In this document: positions 10,581-21,990 of the stretch, piece by piece
Layout: every line of letters starts with the position of its first letter
Numbering within the stretch: position 1 is the stretch's first letter
NCBI GenBank assembly: GCA_019745565.1
Contig: JAIESW010000010.1
Coordinates: 186,001-250,000, forward strand
DNA: 64,000 bases
Source of the DNA: Burkholderiales bacterium
GTDB lineage: Bacteria > Pseudomonadota > Gammaproteobacteria > Burkholderiales > Ga0077523
Direction of reading: 5' to 3'
Notes under the pieces: model-generated
Told to the model about the DNA's origin: nothing
Databases searched by the model: none
The model's input: only the letters and a program-made list of their open reading frames with translations
Program-made: the position numbers and the translations under genes

Positions 10581-11855
10581 GTGACGAGCGACCGCCCGTC
10601 GATCTGGTCCGCGCTGCTCACGCGGCGCATGCTGATCTGCATCTTCACCGGGTTCAGCTCCGGGCTGCCGCTGTACATCCTGCTCAACCTGGTGCCGGCG
10701 TGGTTGCGCACCGAAGGCATCAGCCTGAAGGCGATCGGCGCGTTCGCGCTGATCCAGTTTCCGTACACCTGGAAGTTCCTCTGGTCGCCGCTGCTCGACC
10801 GCTACGTGATCCCGGTGCTCGGCCGCCGCCGCGGCTGGATGATCGTGACCCAGGTGGGGCTGCTCGCCGTGATCGCGTGGCTGGGTTCGCTGTCGCCCAA
10901 CGACGATCTCACGTTGATCGTCTACGCCGCGACATTGCTCGCGTTCCTGAGCGCGACGCAGGACATCGTGCTCGATGCCTATCGCCGCGAACTGCTGGAG
11001 GAACAGGAACTCGGGCTTGGCAACTCGGTGCACGTCAACGCGTATCGCGTCGCCGGACTGGTGCCGGGGTCACTCTCGCTGATCCTGGCCGATCACCTGC
11101 CGTGGTCCGCGGTGTTCGTCGTGACGGCGGCCTTCATGCTGCCGGGCCTCGCCATGGCGCTGTCGGTGCGCGAACCGCTGACGCGCACCGCCGCGCCGAA
11201 GACTTTGCGCCAGGCGGTGGTCGAACCGTTCCGCGAGTTCATGAGCCGCGACGCGGGCTGGCAGGGCGCCGCCCTGATCCTCGCCTTCATCTTCCTCTAC
11301 AAGCTGGGCGACAGCATGGCGACCGCGCTCGCCACGCCGTTCTATCTCGACATGGGCTACTCCAAGTCGGACATCGGGCTGATCGCCAAGCATGCCGGCC
11401 TGTGGCCCAGCGTGATCGGCGGGCTGCTGGGTGGCCTGTGGATGGTGAAGCTCGGCATCAATCGCGCGCTGTGGGTGTTCGGCGTCGCGCAATGGGTCAC
11501 CATCCTGGGCTTCGCGTGGCTGGCGCAGGCCGGTCCGTACCCCGCCATCGGCGCCGAGGAACGCGTCGCGCTCGCCGTCGTGATCGGCCTGGAAGCGCTC
11601 GGTGTCGGGCTCGGCACCGCGGCGTTCGTCGCGTTCATCGCCCGCACCACCAACCGGGCCTACACCGCGACCCAGTTCGCGCTTTTCACGAGCCTTGCCG
11701 CCGTCCCGCGCACATTCATGAACGCGACCACCGGCTGGCTGGTGGAGCGCATGGGCTGGTTCGGCTTCTACTGGCTGTGCGTGCTGCTGGCCGTGCCCGG
11801 GATGCTGCTGCTGTTCAAGGTCGCGCCATGGCGTGGTGACACCAAGAGCGCGTAG
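10581..11855 (+). CDS. ampG: AmpG-family muropeptide permease (MFS)
   Basis: A 424-residue major facilitator protein with about 12 membrane segments. It begins with the AmpG-like FTGFSSGLPLYILLNLVPAW and continues with FSATQDIVLDAYR-type text (LSATQDIVLDAYRRELL) near residue 130. AmpG imports anhydro-muropeptides from the periplasm for cell-wall recycling. The start GTG at 10581 lies 10 bases after the metW stop and gives a normal N-terminus; the frame is open further upstream inside metW. Co-transcription with metXW is likely from spacing. Substrate specificity is inferred from family only. Confidence 0.85.
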   Translation: MTSDRPSIWSALLTRRMLICIFTGFSSGLPLYILLNLVPAWLRTEGISLKAIGAFALIQFPYTWKFLWSPLLDRYVIPVLGRRRGWMIVTQVGLLAVIAWLGSLSPNDDLTLIVYAATLLAFLSATQDIVLDAYRRELLEEQELGLGNSVHVNAYRVAGLVPGSLSLILADHLPWSAVFVVTAAFMLPGLAMALSVREPLTRTAAPKTLRQAVVEPFREFMSRDAGWQGAALILAFIFLYKLGDSMATALATPFYLDMGYSKSDIGLIAKHAGLWPSVIGGLLGGLWMVKLGINRALWVFGVAQWVTILGFAWLAQAGPYPAIGAEERVALAVVIGLEALGVGLGTAAFVAFIARTTNRAYTATQFALFTSLAAVPRTFMNATTGWLVERMGWFGFYWLCVLLAVPGMLLLFKVAPWRGDTKSA

Positions 11856-11858
11856 ACC

Positions 11859-11943
11859 GAAGGGCCTCAGCCCGTGCCGGGCCGTTCAAAGCGGGCTGAC
11901 CCCCTCGGGGGGAGAGGCCGCAGGCCTGTCGGTGGGGACGTCA
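11859..11943 (-). repeat. Dispersed GC-rich intergenic repeat, copy 2
   Basis: On the minus strand it reads TGACGTCCCCACCGACAGG, then CCTGCGGCCTCTCCCCCC, then the CAGCCCGC and ACGGCCCGGC arms, matching the copies at 8106 and 47460. Its first three bases (TGA, 11943-11941) are the stop codon of xth. It fills the gap between the convergent ampG and xth genes. Confidence 0.75.
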
Positions 11944-12714
11944 ACTTATCTCGTAGTCGATCGTGAGCGGTGCGTGATCGGAGAACCATTGCGCGGTGTA
12001 CACCGAGGCTGCGCGTGCCCGTTTCGCGAAGGCCGGCGTGGCGATCTGATAGTCGATGCGCCAGCCCACGTTCTTCGCGCGCGCCTGGCCGCGATTGGAC
12101 CACCACGTGTACACGCCCGGGTTCGGGTCGAGTTGCCGGTGCACGTCGACGTAACCGAGATGATCGAACACGCCGGAGAGCCAGGCGCGCTCTTCCGGCA
12201 GGAATCCGGAGTTCTTCTGGTTGGAGCGCCAGTTCGCGAGATCGATCTCGCGGTGCGCGATGTTCCAATCGCCGCAGATGACGACGTCGCGCCCGCTCGT
12301 CGAAAGCTCGTGCAACCGCGGGATGACCCGTTCCATGAAACGGAACTTGATGCCGAGCCGCTCCTCCGAGGTCGAGCCCGAGGGCAGGTAGAACGAGATC
12401 ACGGAGAGGTTGCCGAAATCGGCCTGCAGATAGCGGCCCTCGGCATCGATGTCGGTGATGCCGAGCCCTTCGACGATGCGATCGGGTTCGCGCCGGCAGT
12501 ACAGCCCCACGCCGCTGTACCCTTTGCGCTCGGCGTGATGGAACCAACCCTTCAAGCCTTTCGGAGCGCGCATGGCATCGGTGAGATCGCCGGCCTGCGC
12601 CTTGATCTCCTGGAGGCACACCACATCGGCGCCGTGCTGTTCGAGCCACGGCAGGAAACCCTTGGCAACCGCGGAGCGGATGCCGTTCACATTGACGGAG
12701 ACGATACGCAGCAT
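11941..12714 (-). CDS. xth: Exodeoxyribonuclease III / AP endonuclease
   Basis: A 257-residue base-excision-repair nuclease of the ExoIII/AP-endonuclease I family, cytoplasmic. The N-terminus [15 protein letters not shown] fixes the ATG at 12714. Catalytic motifs are CLQEIKAQ (metal-binding Glu), the Tyr segment [20 protein letters not shown] (Asp and Asn), WRIDYQI and SDHAPL near the C-terminus (catalytic Asp-His). The start codon shares two bases with that of divergent pyrE (CATG at 12712-12715), so its promoter and ribosome-binding site must lie inside pyrE. The stop codon belongs to a dispersed repeat. Confidence 0.95.
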   Translation of the reverse strand: MLRIVSVNVNGIRSAVAKGFLPWLEQHGADVVCLQEIKAQAGDLTDAMRAPKGLKGWFHHAERKGYSGVGLYCRREPDRIVEGLGITDIDAEGRYLQADFGNLSVISFYLPSGSTSEERLGIKFRFMERVIPRLHELSTSGRDVVICGDWNIAHREIDLANWRSNQKNSGFLPEERAWLSGVFDHLGYVDVHRQLDPNPGVYTWWSNRGQARAKNVGWRIDYQIATPAFAKRARAASVYTAQWFSDHAPLTIDYEIS

Positions 12715-13369
12715 GGATGAGAAGCAGAAGTTTCGCGGGGAGTTCGTCGAGTTCGCGATCGAGCAGGGCGTGCTGCTCTTCGGCGAGTTCACCACCAAGG
12801 CCGGGCGGCAATCGCCCTATTTCTTCAACGCGGGATTGTTCAACGACGGCGCCAGCCTGCGGCGCCTCGGGCAATTCTACGCGCAGGCCCTGAACGCGTC
12901 GGGCCTCGCCTATGACGTGCTGTTCGGCCCTGCCTACAAGGGCATTCCCCTGGCATCGGCCACCGTGGTGGCCCTTGCCGAATTTGGGCGCAATCTGCCG
13001 TTCGCGTTCAACCGCAAGGAGGCCAAGGATCATGGGGAGGGCGGCACCGTGATCGGGGCCCCCTTGAAGGGACGTATCTGCATCATCGACGACGTGATTT
13101 CGGCCGGAACCTCGGTGCGGGAATCGGTCGACCTGATCCGGGCGGCGGGGGCCGAACCGGCCGGGGTGATCATCGCCGTGGACCGGCAGGAGAAGGGAAA
13201 AGGCGACCTTTCCGCCGCCCAGGAGGTGCGTCAGCTCTATGGCATCCCGGTGCTCAGCATCTGCACCCTGGACGATATCGTGGCCTACCTGGCCGGCCGC
13301 AACGATTTGGCACACCACTTGCGGGCGGTGCGGGCATACCGTCAACAATACGGAGTGCATTACCCATGA
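12713..13369 (+). CDS. pyrE: Orotate phosphoribosyltransferase
   Basis: A 218-residue enzyme joining orotate to PRPP to make OMP in pyrimidine synthesis. The family-typical [22 protein letters not shown] segment lies near residue 22 (split here as [10 protein letters not shown] and [10 protein letters not shown]). The catalytic-loop Lys residues are in [14 protein letters not shown]. The PRPP motif [11 protein letters not shown] is near residue 123. The ATG at 12713 is the first start compatible with the family length. GGAG at 12697-12700 is a poor, distant ribosome-binding site. The gene overlaps the xth start head to head, and its stop overlaps the next gene's ATG (ATGA). Confidence 0.96.
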   Translation: MDEKQKFRGEFVEFAIEQGVLLFGEFTTKAGRQSPYFFNAGLFNDGASLRRLGQFYAQALNASGLAYDVLFGPAYKGIPLASATVVALAEFGRNLPFAFNRKEAKDHGEGGTVIGAPLKGRICIIDDVISAGTSVRESVDLIRAAGAEPAGVIIAVDRQEKGKGDLSAAQEVRQLYGIPVLSICTLDDIVAYLAGRNDLAHHLRAVRAYRQQYGVHYP

Positions 13370-13998
13370 AGTCCCCGATATTCATCATGTTAGCTGCTGC
13401 GCTGGCTCTGGCGACCAGCGGAGCATCGGGTGCGGCCAAGCTCTACAAGTGGGTGGACGAGAAGGGTCAGGTCCACTACGCCGAAAGCATCCCGCCCGAG
13501 TACAACAACAACGGCAACACCGAGATGGACAAGCGCGGACGCGTTCTCAAGAAGAACGACGCCGTGGCGCCGCCCGATCCGACCAAACTCAGCGACCAGG
13601 AAGTGGCGCGCAAGCGGGCCGACATGAAGCGTCTCGCCGAGCAGCGGCGCCGCGACCACGCCCTCATCAACACCTACACCACCGAAGCCGAGATCGATAT
13701 CGCCCGCGACCGCAACCTGCAGCTGCCGATACAGGCGATCAAGGGCATCGAGCCGCGATTGAAGGCTTCGTGGGCGCGGCTGGAAGCGCTCAAGAAGCAG
13801 GCCGAGCCTTACGCGAAGGACGGCAAACCGGTACCCGACGGTCTCAAGGAGGACATCGCCCTCCAGGAGAAGGAAGTGGCCCTGTTCGAGGCGGAATTGC
13901 GCGCCAAGCAGACCGAGGCCACCCACATCCGCGAGAAATATGACGCCGACAAGGCGCGTTTTCGCGAATTGTCTTCCGTCGCTGAAGCTCGGCAGTAA
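13366..13998 (+). CDS. Exported DUF4124-domain protein
   Basis: A 210-residue protein with a signal peptide (residues 1-23, ending GASGA). A DUF4124 domain follows directly ([17 protein letters not shown]), a short beta-rich module common in proteobacterial periplasmic proteins. Residues from about 70 to the end are highly charged and helical ([30 protein letters not shown]) and probably form a coiled coil. The function is unknown. The start overlaps the pyrE stop by four bases, implying co-expression with pyrE. The gene ends before a strong intrinsic terminator at 14054-14088. Confidence 0.85.
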   Translation: MKSPIFIMLAAALALATSGASGAAKLYKWVDEKGQVHYAESIPPEYNNNGNTEMDKRGRVLKKNDAVAPPDPTKLSDQEVARKRADMKRLAEQRRRDHALINTYTTEAEIDIARDRNLQLPIQAIKGIEPRLKASWARLEALKKQAEPYAKDGKPVPDGLKEDIALQEKEVALFEAELRAKQTEATHIREKYDADKARFRELSSVAEARQ

Positions 13999-14053
13999 AC
14001 TAACGACAGCCCGACGAAGTCCCAGCCGCCCGATCGGCTTAGAACCTGGCGGG

Positions 14054-14088
14054 AACTGGCCGGCTTAACCGCCGGCCAGTTTCTTTTT
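14054..14088 (+). terminator. Intrinsic terminator of the pyrE-DUF4124 unit
   Basis: The arm AACTGGCCGG (14054-14063), a loop of 8 and the perfect complement CCGGCCAGTT (14072-14081) are followed by TCTTTTT. The hairpin lies inside the last codons and stop of the convergent gatB gene. Confidence 0.88.
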
Positions 14089-15519
14089 GAGGATCTCGTT
14101 CACCTGCGCCGGGTTGGCCTTGCCCTTGGTGGCCTTCATGGCCTGGCCCACCAGCGCGTTGAACGCCTTCTCCTTGCCGGCGCGGAACTCCTCCACCGAC
14201 TTCGGGTTGGCGGCCAGCACCTCGTCGATGATCTTCTCGATGGCGCCGGCATCCGAGATCTGCCTGAGTCCGCGCGCTTCGATGATGGCGTCGGCCTCGC
14301 CCTCGCCGGCCCACATGGCGTCGAAGACTTCGCGGGCCATCTTGCCCGAGAGAGTACCGTCCGCGATGCGCGCGAGCAGGCCGGCCAGGGATTGCGGCTT
14401 GACCGGGGCGGCTTCCAGCTCGACATCTTCGCGATTGAGTCGCGCCGAGACTTCGCCCATCAGCCAGTTGGCGCAGAGCTTTGGTTCCTTCGGCAGCGTC
14501 GCGACCATCGCTTCGAAGTAGTCGGCCATCTCGCGCGATGCGGTCAGCGTCGCGGCATCGTACGGCGTCAATCCGTACTGCGTGACGAACCGCTCGCGCA
14601 TGGCTTGCGGCAGCTCCGGCATGGCGCGCTTCACTTCCTCGATCCAGGCCGGCTGGATCTCCAGCGGCAGCAGATCCGGATCGGGGAAGTAGCGGTAGTC
14701 CTGCGCGTCTTCCTTCGAACGCATCGGCCGCGTCTCGTCGCGGTCGGGATCGTAGAGGCGCGTTTCCTGGACGACGTGGCCGCCATCCTCGATCAGGTCG
14801 ATCTGGCGGGCGATCTCGTACTCGATCGCGCGTTCGAGGAAGCGGAACGAGTTGAGGTTCTTGATCTCGCAGCGCGTGCCGAGCTTCGGGTCGCCGATGC
14901 GGCGCACCGAGACGTTGGCGTCGCAGCGGAACGAGCCTTCCTGCATGTTGCCGTCGCAGATGCCGATCCAGCGCACCAGCGCGTGCAGCGTCTTCGCGTA
15001 CGCCACGGCCTCGGCAGAGGAGCGCAGCTCCGGTTCCGACACGATCTCCAGCAGCGGAGTCCCGGCGCGGTTGAGGTCGATGCCGCTCATGCCCTGGAAG
15101 TCTTCGTGCAGCGACTTGCCGGCATCCTCTTCCAGGTGCGCGCGCGTCAGATTCACGACCTTCTCGGTCTCACCGACGCGGATGGCCACCGTCCCGCCCT
15201 GCACCACCGGGATCTCGTACTGGCTGATCTGGTAGTTCTTCGGGAGGTCGGGGTAGAAGTAGTTCTTGCGCGCGAAGATGGACCGCGGACTGATCTTCGC
15301 GCCGATCGCGAGACCGAAGCGGATCGCGCGTTCCACGGCGCCGCGGTTCAGCACCGGCAGCACGCCGGGAAGCGCCAGGTCGATCACGCTCGCCTGGGTG
15401 TTGGGTGGCGCGCCGAAGGCGGTGGACGCGCTCGAGAAGATCTTCGAGCGGGTCGAAAGCTGTGCGTGGGTCTCCAGGCCGATCACGGTCTCCCAGCCGC
15501 GCGCGAGCGAAGTGCTCAC
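14065..15519 (-). CDS. gatB: Asp/Glu-tRNA amidotransferase subunit B
   Basis: A 484-residue subunit of the GatCAB complex, which amidates Glu-tRNA-Gln and/or Asp-tRNA-Asn. The start is GTG at 15519, overlapping the gatA stop (GTGA). The N-terminus [13 protein letters not shown], followed by SKIFSSAS and [15 protein letters not shown], is diagnostic. The kinase/ATP site lies in this cradle domain. The C-terminal YqeY-like helical domain ends [18 protein letters not shown], the tRNA-binding tail. Its 3' end is shared with a terminator on the other strand. Confidence 0.97.
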   Translation of the reverse strand: MSTSLARGWETVIGLETHAQLSTRSKIFSSASTAFGAPPNTQASVIDLALPGVLPVLNRGAVERAIRFGLAIGAKISPRSIFARKNYFYPDLPKNYQISQYEIPVVQGGTVAIRVGETEKVVNLTRAHLEEDAGKSLHEDFQGMSGIDLNRAGTPLLEIVSEPELRSSAEAVAYAKTLHALVRWIGICDGNMQEGSFRCDANVSVRRIGDPKLGTRCEIKNLNSFRFLERAIEYEIARQIDLIEDGGHVVQETRLYDPDRDETRPMRSKEDAQDYRYFPDPDLLPLEIQPAWIEEVKRAMPELPQAMRERFVTQYGLTPYDAATLTASREMADYFEAMVATLPKEPKLCANWLMGEVSARLNREDVELEAAPVKPQSLAGLLARIADGTLSGKMAREVFDAMWAGEGEADAIIEARGLRQISDAGAIEKIIDEVLAANPKSVEEFRAGKEKAFNALVGQAMKATKGKANPAQVNEILKKKLAGG

Positions 15520-16976
15520 CGGAAGCCCTCCGGAATGCGCGTGTGCCAGTCGGTCGCGAGCTGGTACTGGTGCGCCGCGCCCAGCATTTTCGCTTCCTCG
15601 AAGTAGTTCGCCATGAGCTGCAGGCCCACCGGACGCCCCTTGGCGCCGAAGCCGCAGGGGATGCTCATGCTGGGGATGCCCGCCAGGCTGCCGGGGATCG
15701 TGTACAGGTCGGACATGTACATCGCCACCGGATCGGCCGCCTTCTCGCCGAAGCCGAACGCCACGCTGGTGGTGACCGGGCCGGCGATCAGGTCGCACTG
15801 CTCGAAGGCGCGGCGGAATTCCTCCGCGATCAGCCGGCGGACCTTCTGCGCCTGGATGTAGTAGGCGTCGTAGTAGCCGTGGGACAGCACATAGGTTCCG
15901 ATCAGGATCCGGCGCTTGGGTTCCGCGCCCAGCCCTTCGGCGCGGGACTTGGCGATCATGTCGTTCAGGTCGCCGTAGGTCCGGGCCCGATGGCCGTAGC
16001 GGACGCCGTCGAACCGGGACAGGTTGCTCGAGCACTCGGCGGGTGCCACCACGTAGTAGACCGGGATGCCCAGTTCGGCGCTGGGCAGCGAGATATCGAC
16101 GAGGGTCGCGCCGAGGCGGCGGTACTCTTCCAGGGCGGCGCGCACGGCTGCTTCCACGTCCGGCTGCAGGCCGGCGCCGAAGAACTCCTTGGGCACGCCG
16201 ATCCGCAGGCCCTTCACCGGCTTCGCGAGGTCGCGGGTGAAGTCTTCACCCGGGCGATCCACGCTGGTGGAATCCTTGGGGTCGAAGCCGACCATGGGTC
16301 CCAGCACCAGCGCCGCGTCCTCGGCCGAGTTGGTCATGAGCCCGGCGGTGTCCAGGCTGGAGGCGAAGGCGATCATGCCCCAGCGCGACGGGCGACCGTA
16401 GGTGGGCTTGGTGCCGGTAACGCCGGTGAAGGCGGCCGGTTCGCGGATCGAGCCGCCGGTGTCCGTGGCCGTGGCGACCGGCGCGATGCGTGCCGCGACC
16501 ACCGCCGACGACCCGCCCGAGCTGCCCCCGGGCACCGCACCCTTGTCCCAAGGGTTCAGCACGTTGCCGTAGGCGCTGTTCTCGTTCGACGACCCCATGG
16601 CGAACTCGTCGCAGTTCAGCTTGCCGAGCGTCACCATGCCGGCCTCGCCCAGGTTTCGGACCACGGTGGCGTCGAAGGGGCTCATGTAGCCCTCCAACAT
16701 GCGGCTCGAGGCGGTCGAGAAGAAGTCCTTGGTGACGAAGATGTCCTTGTGCGCGATCGGAACGCCGGTCAGGGGATGTGCTCCGCCGGCGGCGATGCGG
16801 GCGTCGGCGGCGCGTGCCTGGGCCAGGGTGACTTCGGGCCGCACGTCGAGGAACGCGTTCAGGTCCCGGTGAGCCTCGATCCGCGCGAGATAGGCCTGGG
16901 CGAGTTCGACCGCGGAGACCTGCTTCGACTGGAGCTGCCGGGATAATTCGGCGAGCGACACCAGGTGGGCGGTCAC
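15516..16976 (-). CDS. gatA: Asp/Glu-tRNA amidotransferase subunit A
   Basis: A 486-residue amidase-signature enzyme that releases ammonia from glutamine for GatB. The catalytic Ser-cisSer-Lys triad is visible as [10 protein letters not shown] (Lys near residue 76), then [14 protein letters not shown] (cis-Ser) and [13 protein letters not shown] (nucleophile Ser). The length is normal. The start is GTG at 16976, overlapping the gatC stop by GTGA; its own stop overlaps gatB in the same way, so the three subunits are translationally coupled in the order C-A-B. Confidence 0.97.
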   Translation of the reverse strand: MTAHLVSLAELSRQLQSKQVSAVELAQAYLARIEAHRDLNAFLDVRPEVTLAQARAADARIAAGGAHPLTGVPIAHKDIFVTKDFFSTASSRMLEGYMSPFDATVVRNLGEAGMVTLGKLNCDEFAMGSSNENSAYGNVLNPWDKGAVPGGSSGGSSAVVAARIAPVATATDTGGSIREPAAFTGVTGTKPTYGRPSRWGMIAFASSLDTAGLMTNSAEDAALVLGPMVGFDPKDSTSVDRPGEDFTRDLAKPVKGLRIGVPKEFFGAGLQPDVEAAVRAALEEYRRLGATLVDISLPSAELGIPVYYVVAPAECSSNLSRFDGVRYGHRARTYGDLNDMIAKSRAEGLGAEPKRRILIGTYVLSHGYYDAYYIQAQKVRRLIAEEFRRAFEQCDLIAGPVTTSVAFGFGEKAADPVAMYMSDLYTIPGSLAGIPSMSIPCGFGAKGRPVGLQLMANYFEEAKMLGAAHQYQLATDWHTRIPEGFR

Positions 16977-17260
16977 TCGATCACCTTGGGTACCAGGAAC
17001 AGGCCATCCTGCTGCGCCGGCGCATTGCGCAGCGCGGCGGCGCGGTCGATGACCTCGGTGGCCTCGTCGGCCCGCAGGCGCTGGGCGCCCCCGAGCGGGT
17101 GCGCCATGGGTTCGACGCCCGAGGTGTCGACCGCCTGCATCTTCTCGATGAGCGCGAAGATGTCGTTCAGTTGTGACAAGGTGCGACGGGCTTCCTCGTC
17201 CGTGATCTCGATGCGGGCGAGATGGGCGATGCGGGCGACGTCGTCGAGGGTAAGGGCCAT
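16973..17260 (-). CDS. gatC: Asp/Glu-tRNA amidotransferase subunit C
   Basis: A 95-residue small subunit that wraps and stabilises GatA in GatCAB. The sequence [20 protein letters not shown], then [25 protein letters not shown] and the C-terminal FLVPKVIE end, is typical. It is the first gene of the gatCAB operon and divergent from mreB, with 196 bases between the two starts. Confidence 0.96.
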   Translation of the reverse strand: MALTLDDVARIAHLARIEITDEEARRTLSQLNDIFALIEKMQAVDTSGVEPMAHPLGGAQRLRADEATEVIDRAAALRNAPAQQDGLFLVPKVIE

Positions 17261-17347
17261 GAAACGAGGGGCGCCGGGATCCGGGCCGGAGGCGGCTCGA
17301 ATGGGCTCAATCGCGGGGAAAAACGGACGAAAACAACGGCGAGAACT

Positions 17348-18497
<1,150 letters not shown>

Positions 18498-18574
18498 CCG
18501 GTTCCCTTGCGTAGCGGCGGCGAGCCCCGAGCGGGTGCCGGCGCTGCGCGCCGACGGATTCTTCCTCCCGCCTG

Positions 18575-19474
18575 ATGCAAGCCTCGGGGCAACCCATCTT
18601 CAAGCGTGGTCCGAGCCTCCTTGTCCGGCTCGCGTTCTTCACGCTGTTGTCGCTGGTCCTGATGGTGTCGGACTCGCGCTTCCGCTATCTCGAGGGCATC
18701 CGCAGCGTCGTCTCGGTGGTCCTGTATCCGCTGCAGCAGGCGGCCGCCATGCCCGGCATCGTGCTCGCGCGCACCGGCGAGTTCTTCGTGACCCAGGCAG
18801 CGCTGTACCGCGAGAACGAGCAGCTGCATCGCGAAAGCCTGCTGAACGCACCGAAGCTGCAGCGGCTCCAGGTGCTCGAAGCGGAGAACGCCCAGCTTCT
18901 GCGCCTGATCGACGCGAAGCCCGCGCCGGAACGCACCACCATCATCGCCGAGATCCTGTACGAGAGCCGCGATGCGTTCACACGGCGCGTGGTGATCGAT
19001 CACGGTTCGAATGACGGACTGCACGAAGGCCAGGCGGTCATCGATCACGTCGGCGTCATCGGGCAGATCACGCGCGTGTTTCCCTTCGTGTCCGAAGTCA
19101 CGCTGATCACCGACAAGACGCAATCGGTGCCGGTGCAGAACGCGCGCAGCGGCCTGCGGTCGGTCACGTTCGGCACCGGTCATGACGGTGCGCTGGAGCT
19201 GCGCTTCATTCCGGTCAACGCCGACATGCAGATCGGTGACGTGCTGGTGACTTCCGGCATCGACGGCACCTATCCCGCGGGGTTGCCGGTGGCCACCGTG
19301 GCCAACATCGAACGCAACGCTGCGTTCGCCTTCGCGCGCATCACCTGCACGCCGTCGGCGGGTGTTTCCAGCTTCAATCGCGTCGTCGTGCTGTCCGACG
19401 CACCCGCCCGTCCGCCGAACCCGCTGAAGGATCCCGTGCAGGACAAACTCAAGAAGGCTCCCGCCAAGCCATGA
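18575..19474 (+). CDS. mreC: Rod-shape-determining protein MreC
   Basis: A 299-residue bitopic inner-membrane protein. A single transmembrane helix spans about residues 15-35 (LVRLAFFTLLSLVLMVSDS). A coiled coil follows (ENEQLHRESLLNAPKLQRLQ), then the periplasmic double beta-barrel (RRVVIDHGSNDGLHEGQAVI; VLVTSGIDGTYPAGLPVATV). The Pro/Lys-rich tail KAPAKP is unstructured. MreC binds and activates PBP2 in the elongasome. It overlaps mreD by ATGA. Confidence 0.96.
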   Translation: MQASGQPIFKRGPSLLVRLAFFTLLSLVLMVSDSRFRYLEGIRSVVSVVLYPLQQAAAMPGIVLARTGEFFVTQAALYRENEQLHRESLLNAPKLQRLQVLEAENAQLLRLIDAKPAPERTTIIAEILYESRDAFTRRVVIDHGSNDGLHEGQAVIDHVGVIGQITRVFPFVSEVTLITDKTQSVPVQNARSGLRSVTFGTGHDGALELRFIPVNADMQIGDVLVTSGIDGTYPAGLPVATVANIERNAAFAFARITCTPSAGVSSFNRVVVLSDAPARPPNPLKDPVQDKLKKAPAKP

Positions 19475-20004
19475 GCCGCTCCAGTCTAGGCGACAACATC
19501 CAGGGCGGCGAGATCCTGCTGCCGGTCAGGACCGGCTACATCCTGCTCACCATCCTCGCCGCGGTGCTGCTCGATCTGGTGCCGTTGCCGAAATGGATCT
19601 CCTGGGTACGCCCGGACTTCATCGCGCTGACACTGCTCTACTGGGGCATCTTCCAGCCGCGCCGCCTCGGTCTGCTGCCGGCCTGGCTGCTCGGCCTGCT
19701 GATGGACGTGGCCGATGCGACCCTGTTCGGCCAGCACGCGCTCGCCTACTCGGCGCTCATGTTCGCGGCGATCTTCCTGCACCGGCGCATCCAGATGTTT
19801 CCGCTGCCGTATCAGATGGCACACGTCGGGGCGTTGCTGCTGGCGCAGCAGGCGATCCAGTTGCTGGTGCGCATCGCCGACGATTCCGAGTTTCCCGGCC
19901 TCACCTATTTCGTATCAAGCCTGACGGCCACGGTGCTGTGGCCGGCCGTGATGGCCGCCTTCAACGCACCGTTGCGTCGGCGATCCGGGCCGGACGACGT
20001 CTGA
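19471..20004 (+). CDS. mreD: Rod-shape-determining protein MreD
   Basis: A 177-residue polytopic inner-membrane protein of the elongasome with about five hydrophobic segments. The segments PDFIALTLLYWGIFQPRRLG and GLLMDVADATLFGQHALAYS match the betaproteobacterial MreD pattern. The start overlaps the mreC stop, and mrdA begins 24 bases after its stop. Its role is to balance MreC activation of PBP2. Confidence 0.94.
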   Translation: MSRSSLGDNIQGGEILLPVRTGYILLTILAAVLLDLVPLPKWISWVRPDFIALTLLYWGIFQPRRLGLLPAWLLGLLMDVADATLFGQHALAYSALMFAAIFLHRRIQMFPLPYQMAHVGALLLAQQAIQLLVRIADDSEFPGLTYFVSSLTATVLWPAVMAAFNAPLRRRSGPDDV

Positions 20005-20028
20005 TCGCGGGGATCGGGCGTCATCGCG

Positions 20029-21990
20029 ATGCTGCTGCGCTTGCCCCTGAAGATCGGTTTGTTCCGGCGTTCGCGCGCCGGCTTCCGGCCGCGTGGGCGC
20101 GGCATCGAGATGCGCGATCTGGTGCGCGACCTGCAGCGCTTTCAGCTGCGGCTCGCGATCTGCGCCGGCGGCGTGCTGTTCGCGTTCTTCGTGCTGCTGC
20201 TGCGGTACGTGTATCTGCAGGTGGTACAGCACGAGTACTACCTGACGCTCGCCGAGAACAACCGCATCTCGGTGCTGCCGGTGATCCCGAACCGCGGGCT
20301 GATCCTCGATCGCAACGGCGTGGTCATCGCCCACAACTATTCCGCGTACACGCTCGAGATCACGCCCAAGGAAGTCGGCGCGGTCGATCCGGTGATCGAC
20401 GCGCTCGCCGAGATCATCGACATCCAGCCGAAGGACCGGAAGCGCTTCCGCAAGCTGCTCGAAGAACGCCACGACCTCGATTCGCTGCCGATCCGCACCC
20501 GGCTGTCCGACGAGGAGGTGGCGCGCTTCTCGGTCAATCGCTATCGCTTCCCGGGCGTGCAGATCAACGCGCGGCTGTTCCGCCACTATCCCAACGGCGA
20601 GATTGCCTCGCACGTGCTGGGCTACATCGGGCGCATCAGCGATCGCGACAAGGCGGCACTCGAACGCAAGGGCATCGCCGCCAACTACAGCGGCTCCGAC
20701 TACATCGGCAAGGTGGGCCTGGAGGAGAAGTACGAGAAGGAACTGCACGGCGTGACCGGCTTCGAGCAGGTGGAGACCGACGCGGGTGGCCGTGCGGTGC
20801 GCACCTTGCGCCGCATCCTCCCCGTCTCGGGCGACAACCTGCACCTGGCGCTCGATCTGCGGCTGCAGGAGGTGGCCGAGCGCGTGTTCGGCTCCCGGCG
20901 CGGCGCGCTGGTTGCCATCGAACCGTCCACCGGGGGCGTGCTGGCACTGGTGTCGAAGCCCGGCTTCGATCCGAACCAGTTCGTGGAAGGCATCGATCCG
21001 CAGAACTGGGAAGCGCTCAACACGGCGACCGACAAGCCGCTCAACAACCGTGCGCTGCAGGGCGTGTATCCGCCCGGGTCGACCTTCAAGCCGTTCATGG
21101 CGCTCACCGGGCTCGAGTTGGGCAAGCGCTCGCCGAGCTACACCATCTACGACCCCGGCTACTTCATCCTCGGCGGCGCCGCGCACCGGTTCCGCGACTG
21201 GAAGCAGGGTGGCCACGGCATGGTGGACCTGCACCGCTCCATCGTGATCTCGTGCGACACCTACTACTACGGGCTCGCGCAGGACCTCGGCATCGACGCG
21301 ATCCACCAGTTCATCGGCCAGTTCGGCTTCGGCAAGCAGACCGGCATCGACATCAGCGGCGAGTCCGGCGGGCTGCTGCCCTCGCAGGAATGGAAGCAGA
21401 AGCGCTTCGGCCAGAAGTGGTTCGGTGGCGATACCATCTCGGTGGGCATCGGCCAGGGCTACAACCTCGCCACGCCCATTCAACTGGCCTTTGCCACGGC
21501 CATCCTGGCCAACAGCGGGGTCGTGTATCGCCCGCACCTGGTGCGCCAGATCGAGGACAGCCAGACTGGCGACCGCCGTACTATCGAAGCCGAGCCGTAC
21601 AACAAGTTCACCATCAAGACCGAGAACCTGATCCGCGTGCGCGACGCCATGATCGACGTGAACAAGCCCGGCGGCACGGCCGCCCTTGCGTTCTCGGGCG
21701 TCCCTTACGGCGTCGCCGGCAAGACCGGCACCGCGCAGGTGGTGGCGATGAAGCAGAACGAGAAGTACGACGAATCCAAGGTGCTGGAGCATCACCGCGA
21801 CCACGCGCTGTATATCGCCTACGCCCCGGCCGATGCGCCGCGCATCGCACTCGCCATCCTGGTGGAGAACGGCGGGCATGGCGGTTCCGCCGCGGCGCCG
21901 ATCGCACGCGCCGTGTTCGATTTTCTGCTGCTCGGCAAGGAGCCCAAGATCCCCAAGGACGACGGCAAGGAGGAGGCGGAAGGTGATTGA
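20029..21990 (+). CDS. mrdA: Penicillin-binding protein 2 (elongasome transpeptidase)
   Basis: A 653-residue class B penicillin-binding protein that cross-links peptidoglycan during lateral growth. The transmembrane helix is at about residues 42-62 (LAICAGGVLFAFFVLLLRYV). The pedestal region contains IPNRGLILDRNG. The transpeptidase active site is PPGSTFKPFMAL (SxxK), followed by the SxN-type SCDTYYYG and GKTGTAQV (KTG). An alternative start at 20110 (MRDLVRDLQRFQ) would be closer to the usual PBP2 N-terminus. Neither start has a strong ribosome-binding site. Its end overlaps rodA by 8 bases. Confidence 0.96.
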   Translation: MLLRLPLKIGLFRRSRAGFRPRGRGIEMRDLVRDLQRFQLRLAICAGGVLFAFFVLLLRYVYLQVVQHEYYLTLAENNRISVLPVIPNRGLILDRNGVVIAHNYSAYTLEITPKEVGAVDPVIDALAEIIDIQPKDRKRFRKLLEERHDLDSLPIRTRLSDEEVARFSVNRYRFPGVQINARLFRHYPNGEIASHVLGYIGRISDRDKAALERKGIAANYSGSDYIGKVGLEEKYEKELHGVTGFEQVETDAGGRAVRTLRRILPVSGDNLHLALDLRLQEVAERVFGSRRGALVAIEPSTGGVLALVSKPGFDPNQFVEGIDPQNWEALNTATDKPLNNRALQGVYPPGSTFKPFMALTGLELGKRSPSYTIYDPGYFILGGAAHRFRDWKQGGHGMVDLHRSIVISCDTYYYGLAQDLGIDAIHQFIGQFGFGKQTGIDISGESGGLLPSQEWKQKRFGQKWFGGDTISVGIGQGYNLATPIQLAFATAILANSGVVYRPHLVRQIEDSQTGDRRTIEAEPYNKFTIKTENLIRVRDAMIDVNKPGGTAALAFSGVPYGVAGKTGTAQVVAMKQNEKYDESKVLEHHRDHALYIAYAPADAPRIALAILVENGGHGGSAAAPIARAVFDFLLLGKEPKIPKDDGKEEAEGD

